Origin: Curtobacterium sp. VKM Ac-1395
GTDB taxonomy: Bacteria > Actinomycetota > Actinomycetes > Actinomycetales > Microbacteriaceae
Direction: 5' to 3'
DNA: 64,000 nucleotides
NCBI RefSeq assembly: GCF_015350975.1
Contig: NZ_JADKRX010000002.1
Coordinates: 718,004-782,003 of the forward strand
The position numbers and the translations under genes are program-made. Positions 1 to 7,117 of this stretch are shown one piece after another; positions within the stretch are counted from its first letter, which is position 1, and each line of letters starts with the position of its first letter. The notes under the pieces are model-generated. The model did no database searches, was not told where the DNA came from, and saw nothing but the letters and a program-made list of their open reading frames with translations.

Positions 1-1914
1 CTGCCCGACAGCTTCGGGTACTCGCCGGCGCTCCCGCAGCTGATGCGCCGTGCCGGGTTCGAGTGGTTCTTCACGCAGAAGATCTCCTGGAACCAGGTGA
101 ACAAGTTCCCGCACCACACGTTCCTCTGGGAGGGCATCGACGGGTCGCGGGTGTTCTCGCACTTCCCGTCGATGGACACCTACAACTCGCGGCTGTCCGG
201 GTCCGAGGTCGCGAAGGCCTCGCGCCAGTTCCGCGAGAACCGTCTGGCGTCCGGTTCGATCGCCCCGGTCGGCTGGGGCGACGGCGGCGGCGGCACCACG
301 CGCGAGATGACCGGCACGGCCGCACGCCTGGCGGACCTCGAGGGCAGCGCCCGCGTGACGTGGGAACACCCGGACGCGTTCTTCGACCGGGCGAAGTCCG
401 AGCTGGAGCACCCGCCCGTGTGGGTCGGCGAGCTCTACCTCGAGCTGCACCGGGCCACCCTGACCAGCCAGCACCAGACCAAGCAGGGCAACCGCCGCAG
501 CGAGCACCTGCTCGTCGAGGCCGAGCTCTGGGCAGCGACCGCCGCCGCCCGCACCGACTTCACGTACCCGTACGACGAGCTCGACGCGCTGTGGCAGCAG
601 GTCCTGCTGCAGCAGTTCCACGACATCCTGCCGGGCACCTCGATCGCATGGGTGCACCGCGAGGCCGTCGAGCGGTACGCGGAGATCGCGGACCGCCTGG
701 AGGCCCTCATCGCCTCCGCCCTGTCGGCCCTCGCTGGGAACGGGGACCGCACGATCGTCGTGAACCCGGCCCCGAGCCTCCAGGGCGGTGCCCTCGCGCA
801 GAGCGCGGTCCTGACCTCCGACCTGCAGGCCACGACCCCGGTCACGCTGACCGAGGCCGACGGCGGGTTCGTGCTGACGAACGAGCTGGTGCGCGTCGTC
901 GTCGACGCCCGCGGGCTCGTCACGAGCGCCGTGGACCTGGCCACCGGCCGCGAGGCGATCGCCCCGGGTCAGGTCGCGAACCTGCTGCAGCTGCACCAGG
1001 ACTTCCCGAACATGTGGGACGCGTGGGACGTCGACCGCTACTACCGCAACCGGGTCGAGGACCTGGTGTCGGTGACGTCGATCGACTCGTCCGTCGATGC
1101 CGCCGGTGTCGCCCGGGTCGTCGTGTCCCGGGCCTTCGGCGAGTCGACCGTGACGCAGGAGATCGTGCTCGAGCCCGGGTCGCGGACGCTCGAGTTCGAC
1201 CAGACGACCGACTGGCACGAGACCGAGAAGTTCCTCAAGGTGGCGTTCCCGCTCGACGTCCGCGCCGAGCACACCATCGCGGAGACCCAGTTCGGCGCGC
1301 AGAAGCGGGTGACCCACACGAACACCTCGTGGGAGGCCGCCAAGTTCGAGACCTCGATGCACCGCTACGTGCTCGTCGAGGAGCCCGGCTTCGGCGTCGC
1401 CCTGGTGAACGACTCGATCCACGGGTTCGACGTCACGCGCGACTCGGTCGACGGACACGTGACGACGACGCTCCGGCTCTCCCTGCTCCGGGCACCGCGG
1501 TTCCCCGACCCCGAGACCGACCAGGGCGTGCAGACGCACCGGTACGGGCTGGTCGTGGGGACGGACGTCATCGGTGCGACCACGGCCGGCATCCTGATGA
1601 ACACGAGCGCGCGGACGGTCACGGGCGGGTCGGGCTTCGGGCCGCTCGTGCAGGCCTCCGGCGACGTGGTGGTGTCGAGCGTCAAGCTCGCCGACGACCG
1701 CTCGGGCGACCTGGTCGTGCGCGTGTACGAGCCGTCCGGACGCCGGGGCACCGGTGGCCTGGCGGTCGACGGGCCCTTCGGCGAGCCGGTCGAGGTGACC
1801 CTGCTCGAGGAGCGCGACCCGGCGCTGCCGGGCGTCGCGGCGGTCACCGACGGGGTGGCCGCGTTCCCGGTCGACGCGTTCGAGGTCAGGACCTTCCGCT
1901 TCCCGCGGATCTGA
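1..1914 (+). CDS. GH38 alpha-mannosidase, 3' part (5' end outside the window)
   Basis: The frame is open from base 1, so only the catalytic and C-terminal part is present (637 codons). The first residues read LPDSFGYSPALPQL; this W-PDSFGYS-type block carries the Asp that acts as nucleophile in family GH38. The GH38 middle domain (WQQVLLQQFHDILPGTSIAWVHREA) and the beta-rich C-terminal domain follow and end normally at TGA. Bacterial GH38 enzymes are usually about 1000 residues, so roughly 350-400 are missing upstream. They hydrolyse alpha-mannosides, often those of N-glycans. The gene lies 105 nt upstream of an Endo H-like gene on the same strand, which supports a role in mannose-rich glycan breakdown. 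No signal peptide can be judged because the N-terminus is absent. Family is certain; linkage specificity is not. Confidence 0.93.
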   Translation: MPDSFGYSPALPQLMRRAGFEWFFTQKISWNQVNKFPHHTFLWEGIDGSRVFSHFPSMDTYNSRLSGSEVAKASRQFRENRLASGSIAPVGWGDGGGGTTREMTGTAARLADLEGSARVTWEHPDAFFDRAKSELEHPPVWVGELYLELHRATLTSQHQTKQGNRRSEHLLVEAELWAATAAARTDFTYPYDELDALWQQVLLQQFHDILPGTSIAWVHREAVERYAEIADRLEALIASALSALAGNGDRTIVVNPAPSLQGGALAQSAVLTSDLQATTPVTLTEADGGFVLTNELVRVVVDARGLVTSAVDLATGREAIAPGQVANLLQLHQDFPNMWDAWDVDRYYRNRVEDLVSVTSIDSSVDAAGVARVVVSRAFGESTVTQEIVLEPGSRTLEFDQTTDWHETEKFLKVAFPLDVRAEHTIAETQFGAQKRVTHTNTSWEAAKFETSMHRYVLVEEPGFGVALVNDSIHGFDVTRDSVDGHVTTTLRLSLLRAPRFPDPETDQGVQTHRYGLVVGTDVIGATTAGILMNTSARTVTGGSGFGPLVQASGDVVVSSVKLADDRSGDLVVRVYEPSGRRGTGGLAVDGPFGEPVEVTLLEERDPALPGVAAVTDGVAAFPVDAFEVRTFRFPRI

Positions 1915-1917
1915 GAC

Positions 1918-1953
1918 ACCCGTCGTCGGGACCTCGGGTGTCCCGACGGCGGG
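1918..1953 (+). other. Hairpin between the GH38 and GH18 genes
   Basis: Just after the GH38 stop codon, CCGTCGTCGGGAC can pair with the downstream TGTCCCGACGGCGG around a short loop. There is no T-run. It could be a partial terminator or an mRNA-stabilising hairpin that sets different levels of the two enzymes. Confidence 0.4.
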
Positions 1954-2019
1954 TCCGCGGCGTCCGCCGTGGGCACGCGACGGCATCCGTCGTCGCACAA
2001 CCGCTCGACGAGGAGTGAC

Positions 2020-3000
2020 ATGAAGAAGTCCATGAAGATCGGGATCGTCGCGGCACTCGTGGCGATGGTGGCGGTGCCGATGGTGCCGGCCGCCGCGTCG
2101 GCCACCCCCGCGGCGACGCAGGGCCACGGGCAGGGCCACGGGCACAGCGCTGGGCACGGACACGGCGCTGGGCACGGCCACGGGCGGCCGGGGCACGCCG
2201 CTCCGACGAAGTCGGGTCCGACGAGCATCGCGTACGTCGAGGTCAACAACGACGAGCTGGCGAACGTCGGCCGGTACACGTTGGCGAACGGCGCGAACGC
2301 GTTCGATGTGGCGATCATCTTCGCCGCGAACATCAACTACGAGGACGGCAAGGCCGTGCTCGTGGAGAACGAGAACGTGCAGCGCACGCTGGACCAGGCG
2401 GCGACGCAGATCCGGCCGCTGCAGGCCAAGGGCATCAAGGTCTCGCTCTCGGTGCTCGGGAACCACCAGGGTGCCGGGCTCGCCAACTTCACCTCGAAGG
2501 CCGCGGCGCGGGACTTCGCGGCGCAGGTCGCGGCGACGGTGAAGCAGTACGGGCTCGACGGCGTCGACCTCGACGACGAGTACTCGGACTACGGCGTCAA
2601 CGGCACCCCGCAGCCGAACGAGCAGTCGATCGGCTGGCTCGTCTCGGCCCTGCGGGCGGACATGCCCGGCAAGCTGATCTCGTTCTACGACATCGGCCCG
2701 TCGTCCGACGCCCTGAAGACCGCGAACCCGTCGATCGGGAAGAAGCTCGACTACGCCTGGAACCCCTACTACGGCACCTACACGGCGCCGACGATCCCGG
2801 GCCTGCCGAAGTCGAAGATCTCCGCGGCGGCGGTCGACATCCAGAACACCCCGCAGGCGACGGCCGTGACGCTCGCGCAGCGCACGAAGGCCGACGGCTA
2901 CGGCGTGTTCATGACGTACAACCTGCCGGGTGGGGACGAGAGCGCGTACGTGTCCTCGTTCACGAACGTGCTCTACGGCCAGGCGGCGGTCTACAAGTAG
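2020..3000 (+). CDS. Secreted GH18 endo-beta-N-acetylglucosaminidase (Endo H-like)
   Basis: The start chosen is ATG 2020, with AGGAG at 2011-2015; an in-frame ATG at 1969 lacks both a ribosome site and a signal peptide. The 326-residue product begins MKKSMKIGIVAALVAMVAV and has a Sec signal peptide ending near ASA. Next comes a Gly/His-rich linker (about residues 31-62), then a single GH18 barrel. The GH18 catalytic motif appears as DGVDLDDEYSDYG (about residues 179-191); the Glu is the proton donor, and the motif is that of the Endo H/Endo F1 branch rather than of chitinases. Such enzymes cut between the two core GlcNAc residues of high-mannose N-glycans, outside the cell. Neighbouring GH38, GH2 and an oligosaccharide importer fit that job. 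A chitinase is the less likely alternative. Confidence 0.88.
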   Translation: MKKSMKIGIVAALVAMVAVPMVPAAASATPAATQGHGQGHGHSAGHGHGAGHGHGRPGHAAPTKSGPTSIAYVEVNNDELANVGRYTLANGANAFDVAIIFAANINYEDGKAVLVENENVQRTLDQAATQIRPLQAKGIKVSLSVLGNHQGAGLANFTSKAAARDFAAQVAATVKQYGLDGVDLDDEYSDYGVNGTPQPNEQSIGWLVSALRADMPGKLISFYDIGPSSDALKTANPSIGKKLDYAWNPYYGTYTAPTIPGLPKSKISAAAVDIQNTPQATAVTLAQRTKADGYGVFMTYNLPGGDESAYVSSFTNVLYGQAAVYK

Positions 3001-3017
3001 GACTTCCTCCCGCGCGG

Positions 3018-3065
3018 TGACGGATCCGGTTCGCTCCCCTCGGGGATCGCGGACCGGATTCGTCA
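3018..3065 (+). terminator. Hairpin terminator after the GH18 gene
   Basis: TGACGGATCCGG at 3018-3029 pairs (one mismatch) with CCGGATTCGTCA at 3054-3065, and the interior CCCC/GGGG around TC extends the stem. It ends just before the putative -10 box of the next gene. Confidence 0.65.
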
Positions 3066-3092
3066 TGCTGCGAGCTGCAATACGGTGTCGGG

Positions 3093-4010
3093 ATGGACAC
3101 GGACCGCGGGCAGGACGACGGAGCGACGGACGCGGTGGCGTGGGCGCACGAGGTGCTCGCCGAGCAGGGGAACGCGGTGCTCGGGGTCGAGGAGGTGCAC
3201 AGCCGAGCGTGGAGCACGGTCTGGCGGGTGCGCACGGACGCAGCCGCAGCCGCCGACGCCGTCGCTGGTGGTGCTGCGTCGGGCGACCTGTTCCTGAAGA
3301 CCGCGCCCGCCGGGGTCTCGCCGGAGCCCGCGCTGCTGGAGGTCCTGGCCCTGCACGGGGTCCCGCACGTGCAGCGCCCCGTCGCCGTCGAGGGCGCCCA
3401 CGTGCTGCTGCCGGACGGCGGACCGGTCGTCCGGACGGCACCCGACCGCGACGCCCGCTGGCTCGAGGTCATGCGGCACTACGCCGAGGTGCAGTGGGCG
3501 ACCGAACCCGCGGCTGCCGAGGACCTGGTGCGCGCCGGCGTGCCCGACCTCCGGCTGCCCGTGCTGCCCGACGCTGCCGCCGAGGCCGTGACGCGCTGGG
3601 TGCCCGAGCGGCCCGAGTTCGTGTCCGTGCTGCGCGACCTGGCGGCCGAGCTCGACGAACTGCTGCCGATGGCGACCCTCGACCACGGCGACCTGCACGA
3701 CGGCAACGCCTTCGCCGCCGGCGCGGTGCCGTTCGACTGGGGCGACGCCTGCGTGTCGCACCCGTTCCTCAGCCTGCTCGTCGCCGGGCAGCAGGAGGTA
3801 CCGGGCGCGATGGCGGCCTACCTCGACACGTTCTTCGACGAGTCCGGCGCTGCCGAGGACCCGGACGTGCAGCACATCGTCGGCCTCGCGACCCGGCTGG
3901 CCGTCGTGCCGCGGGCGCTGAGCTGGCAGCGGGCGATCGACGCCGCCGGCGAGGCGATGCCGCCCGAGTACCAGGCGGCCCCCCGCGACTGGCTCCTCAC
4001 CCTCGCGTGA
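3093..4010 (+). CDS. Aminoglycoside/choline-kinase-like phosphotransferase (APH fold)
   Basis: A 305-residue protein with the APH/ChoK kinase fold. The catalytic loop is HGDLHDGN (about residues 195-202) and the metal-binding segment is DWGDA (about 215-219). Family members transfer phosphate from ATP to small hydroxylated molecules (aminoglycosides, choline, sugars); many have unknown substrates. No transmembrane segment or signal peptide is seen. The ATG at 3093 has no Shine-Dalgarno sequence, but TACGGT at 3081-3086 lies exactly 6 nt upstream, so the mRNA may be leaderless. It sits alone between the GH18 terminator and the convergent GH2 gene (9 nt gap). Resistance cannot be concluded from the fold; a sugar or metabolite kinase is equally possible. 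Confidence 0.75.
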   Translation: MDTDRGQDDGATDAVAWAHEVLAEQGNAVLGVEEVHSRAWSTVWRVRTDAAAAADAVAGGAASGDLFLKTAPAGVSPEPALLEVLALHGVPHVQRPVAVEGAHVLLPDGGPVVRTAPDRDARWLEVMRHYAEVQWATEPAAAEDLVRAGVPDLRLPVLPDAAAEAVTRWVPERPEFVSVLRDLAAELDELLPMATLDHGDLHDGNAFAAGAVPFDWGDACVSHPFLSLLVAGQQEVPGAMAAYLDTFFDESGAAEDPDVQHIVGLATRLAVVPRALSWQRAIDAAGEAMPPEYQAAPRDWLLTLA

Positions 4011-4019
4011 GTCGCCCGG

Positions 4020-5912
4020 CTAGCGCCCCGTGACCGCGCGCCGGATCTGCTCGATCGGGACCTTCGGGGTGCGGTCGGCGTTCAGCAGGCCGTTGGTCTC
4101 CTGCATGGTGTCGGTCAGCTGCGTCCAGCAGGACCCGGCGAGGAACGAGCTCGCACGCACGGCGTCGTACAGCGCGGTGATGCGGGCGACCCAGTCGTCG
4201 CCGTCGGTGGCCGAGGTGTAGCCCCACCCGTCCTCGCGCTTCGACCCTGGCTGGTAGTCGACGCCCCCGAACTCGGTCAACATCACGGGCTGCCCCACGT
4301 CGGACGCCCCGCCGACGAACTGGAAGTGCCCGGACGGTGCGATGCCCGAGACCGCGGCCGTCCGTGCGGCGTCGTCGGCGTAGGTGGCGGCGAGGCGGGG
4401 GCCGTCGCCCTCGTAGTCGTGGATCGTGACGATGTCGGTGTGCTGCTGCTCCCACCCGTCGTTCGTGATCACCGGGCGGGACGGGTCGAGCGCCCGCGTC
4501 AGGTCGGTGAGGGCCCTGGCGTAGGCCTGCTGCGCGGGGTCGTCGACGACGTGCTGGATGCCCCACGACTCGTTGAACGGCACCCAGGTGGCGATCGACG
4601 GGTGCGAGGCGTCCCGCTCGACGACCGCGATCCACTCGGCCGTCAGCCGCTGGACGGCGACGGGGGAGAACTCGTAGGCGCCGGGGGCCTCGGCCCAGAC
4701 GAGCAGCCCGAGTCGGTCGGCCCAGTACAGGAAGCGCGGGTCCTCCATCTTCTGGTGCACCCGGGCGGCCGTGAAGCCGAGGTCCTTGATGAGCTCGACC
4801 TCGCGGCGGTGGGCGAGCGGCTCCGGGGCGGCCAGGTGGGACTCGGGCCAGAACGCCTGGTCGAGCACGCTGCGGACGTCGTACGGGTGGTGGTTCAGCA
4901 GGAACCGGCCGCCGCCGACCCCGACGGTGCGGACGCCGAGGTAGCTCGTGACCGTGTCGAGTGCTCGGCCGTCAGCGTCGAGGAGCTCCAGGGTGGCGTC
5001 GACGAGCCGGGGTCGCTCGGGGGACCAGGTCAGCTCGTCCTCCGCCTGGCCGTTGCGCTGCCGGCCGATCGGCACCGTCACGTCGAGCGTCGGGTGGTGC
5101 GAGGCCGCGTCGAACTCGGTCGTGCCGAGGTCCTCGTCGCGCTCGTCGAACCGCAGTGCGACGCGCAGCCGGGCCCCGACGGGCGGACGCCCGCGGAGCC
5201 GGACGCTCAGGTCGACCGCGGTCGGCCCGGCCGGGGTCCAGCGGAGCGTGGCGACGGACGCGGTGGGCACGGCCTCGAGCCACACGGTCTGCCAGATGCC
5301 GGTGGTCCGGCGGTACCAGATCGCGTGGGCGTCCTGGTGCCAGTCCTGCTTGCCGCGGGGCTGGGTGAGGTCGTGCGGGTCGTCCTCGGCACGGACGACG
5401 AGCCGGTGCTCGGTGACCAGCGCGCCCGCACCCGTGCCGGCACCGGCGCCGTTGCCGCGCAGCACGTCGGTGACGTCGAACGTGAAGGGCGTGTGGCCGC
5501 CCTCGTGCTCGCCGACGAACTGGCCGTCGACCCACACCCGCGCTCGGTGGTCGACGGCGCCGAAGTGCAGCAGCAGCCGCGGGCGGTCCGTCCCGTGGCC
5601 GGCGGCGACGAGGTCCTCCGTGCGGATGGTCCTGGCGTACCAGACCACGGGGTGGAACCCGGTGTCGCCGATGCCCGACGCGGGGGACTCCGGCGGGAAC
5701 GGCACGACGATGTCCCGCGCGTCGGGGAAGCCCTGCGCCCAGCCGGCGTCCGTGCCCGCGTCCTCGTCGTCGTGGCGGAAGTCCCACGTCCCGGTGAGGT
5801 CGGCCCAGGCGCCCCGCAGCAGCTGCGGCCGCGGGTGGGTGCCGTCCTGACGACTGGCGAGCGGGGGAGCGGCAGGGGCGGCGACGGCGACGTCGTCGAT
5901 GACGGAACTCAT
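4020..5912 (-). CDS. GH2 beta-glycosidase (beta-mannosidase/beta-galactosidase type)
   Basis: A 630-residue GH2 enzyme with no signal peptide, so cytoplasmic. It has the N-terminal sugar-binding jelly roll (GTWDFRHDD ... FGAVDHRARVWVDGQFVGEHEGGHTPF), an immunoglobulin-like domain and a TIM barrel. The acid/base motif is FNESWG (about residue 446) and the nucleophile motif MLTEFGG (about residue 547), matching the NE and E pair of GH2. Members cleave terminal beta-galactose, beta-mannose or beta-glucuronic acid. In this locus a beta-mannosidase acting on the Man-beta-1,4-GlcNAc left after alpha-mannosidase digestion would make sense, but that is inference. Its promoter (TTGACG at 5942-5947 and TAAATT at 5919-5924, minus strand, 17-bp spacer) is overlapped by the LacI-type operator, and the ATG is 6 nt from the -10, so the message is probably leaderless. 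Confidence 0.88.
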   Translation of the reverse strand: MSSVIDDVAVAAPAAPPLASRQDGTHPRPQLLRGAWADLTGTWDFRHDDEDAGTDAGWAQGFPDARDIVVPFPPESPASGIGDTGFHPVVWYARTIRTEDLVAAGHGTDRPRLLLHFGAVDHRARVWVDGQFVGEHEGGHTPFTFDVTDVLRGNGAGAGTGAGALVTEHRLVVRAEDDPHDLTQPRGKQDWHQDAHAIWYRRTTGIWQTVWLEAVPTASVATLRWTPAGPTAVDLSVRLRGRPPVGARLRVALRFDERDEDLGTTEFDAASHHPTLDVTVPIGRQRNGQAEDELTWSPERPRLVDATLELLDADGRALDTVTSYLGVRTVGVGGGRFLLNHHPYDVRSVLDQAFWPESHLAAPEPLAHRREVELIKDLGFTAARVHQKMEDPRFLYWADRLGLLVWAEAPGAYEFSPVAVQRLTAEWIAVVERDASHPSIATWVPFNESWGIQHVVDDPAQQAYARALTDLTRALDPSRPVITNDGWEQQHTDIVTIHDYEGDGPRLAATYADDAARTAAVSGIAPSGHFQFVGGASDVGQPVMLTEFGGVDYQPGSKREDGWGYTSATDGDDWVARITALYDAVRASSFLAGSCWTQLTDTMQETNGLLNADRTPKVPIEQIRRAVTGR

Positions 5913-5919
5913 GCCCGTA

Positions 5920-5937
5920 ATTTACAGCGCTGTAAAT
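5920..5937. promoter_or_regulatory. LacI-family operator, copy 1 (lacI/GH2 intergenic)
   Basis: ATTTACAGCGCTGTAAAT is an 18-bp perfect palindrome with the central CG step typical of LacI-family operators. It fills the space between the -35 and -10 of the GH2 promoter, so bound repressor would block it. It also lies upstream of the divergent lacI gene, allowing autoregulation. The same 16-bp core recurs at 12762-12777. Confidence 0.85.
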
Positions 5938-5962
5938 CGCCCGTCAACGGTACGGTGACCCG

Positions 5963-6988
5963 ATGGGCAAGGTCACGCTGCAGGACGTCGCCGACCACGC
6001 GGGCGTTTCGATGAAGACCGTGTCCAACGTGGTGCGGGGCTACCGGCACGTCAGCACGCCGATGCGCGACCGGGTGCAGGCCGCGGTCGACGAGCTCGGG
6101 TACCGGCCGAACGTGTCCGGCCGCAGCCTGGCGACCGGACGCTCGAACATGCTCGCGTTCGCGTTCCCCGACCTCCGCCGGCCGTACTTCGCCGAGCTCG
6201 CGCACGTGTTCTCCCGCGTCGCGGTGCAGCACGGCTACCAGCTGCTGCTCGAGGAGACCGGCGGTGCGGCGGACGGCGAGCGTTCGGCCGTCCGCGGGCG
6301 TGAGGCCGGCGTGGTCGACGGCGTCGTCATCCACCCGCAGATCATGACGCCGGCGGAGATCGACGCGATCCGCGGGGACACCGCCGTCGTGTTCCTCGGC
6401 GAGGACGTCCCGCCCGAACACGCCGACCAGGTCGCGATCGACAACGTCCGCGCCGCCGCCGAGGCCGTCGACCACCTCGTGGCTCTCGGTCGCCGCCGGA
6501 TCGGGTTCCTCGGGCACGAGGTCGGTCCGGCCTCGCGCACCTCGGCGTTCCGGCTCGAGGGGTACCACCTCGGCCTCGAGCGTGCAGGCGTTCCCGTCGA
6601 CGACCACCTGCTCGTCGCACGTGAGGTCGGCGACGCCCGCGGCGCCGAGGAGTCCTTCGGCCGGGCGCTCGACGACGGCCTGGTCATCGACGGCCTGGTC
6701 TGCCGCGACGACCTCGCCGCCGTCGGTGCCCTCCGCGCCATGCGGCTGCGCGGCCTCGAGGCCCCGCGCGACGTCGCCGTGGTCGGCTGGGACGCCATCG
6801 GGCTCGCCGCCAGCCTGGTCCCGAGCCTGACCTCGGTCGCACCGGACACCGTCGCGCTCGCGGAGACGGCCCTGACGCTGCTGTTCGAGCGGATGGACGG
6901 CCACGACGGCCCCGGGCGGACCGTGTCGGTCGGGCACCGTCTGCTCGTCGGCGAGAGCGCACCGTACCCGGACGGTTCCGTGGACTGA
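5963..6988 (+). CDS. LacI-family transcriptional repressor
   Basis: A 341-residue regulator of the usual LacI length. The N-terminal helix-turn-helix is VTLQDVADHAGVSMKTVSNVV (about residues 4-24), followed by the hinge helix region (YRPNVSGRSLATGRS) and a periplasmic-binding-protein-like effector domain. It is divergent from the GH2 gene, with the 18-bp palindromic operator between them. A second operator precedes the binding-protein/permease/GH31 operon, so it probably represses both units and is released by an imported sugar, perhaps a manno-oligosaccharide or mannose derivative (inference). The ATG at 5963 lies 6 nt after TACGGT (5951-5956) and has no ribosome-binding site, suggesting a leaderless message. 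Confidence 0.92.
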   Translation: MGKVTLQDVADHAGVSMKTVSNVVRGYRHVSTPMRDRVQAAVDELGYRPNVSGRSLATGRSNMLAFAFPDLRRPYFAELAHVFSRVAVQHGYQLLLEETGGAADGERSAVRGREAGVVDGVVIHPQIMTPAEIDAIRGDTAVVFLGEDVPPEHADQVAIDNVRAAAEAVDHLVALGRRRIGFLGHEVGPASRTSAFRLEGYHLGLERAGVPVDDHLLVAREVGDARGAEESFGRALDDGLVIDGLVCRDDLAAVGALRAMRLRGLEAPRDVAVVGWDAIGLAASLVPSLTSVAPDTVALAETALTLLFERMDGHDGPGRTVSVGHRLLVGESAPYPDGSVD

Positions 6989-7040
6989 CCGCCCGCCTGC
7001 CGGGCCCGCCACGGCACGTGGTCGGGCACCGACACGGCCA

Positions 7041-7111
7041 GGAGGCTCGGCACCGGCCCGCCCCGCCGCTCGCGGTCCGCAGCGTGCGGGGCGGGCCCGG
7101 GCCGAGCCTCC
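7041..7111. terminator. Long bidirectional hairpin between lacI and the GH31 gene
   Basis: GGAGGCTCGG at 7041-7050 and CCGGCCCGCCCCGC pair with GCGGGGCGGGCCCGG and CCGAGCCTCC, which end at 7111. The two genes converge here, so one long GC hairpin can end both transcripts. It belongs to the GGAGGC/GCCTCC-ended hairpin family seen elsewhere in the window. Confidence 0.7.
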
Positions 7112-7117
7112 CGTCCG

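Noticed and set aside
3093..4010. Aminoglycoside-resistance gene
   Set aside because: The APH fold motifs are present, but many such kinases act on other substrates and no resistance or mobile context is seen.
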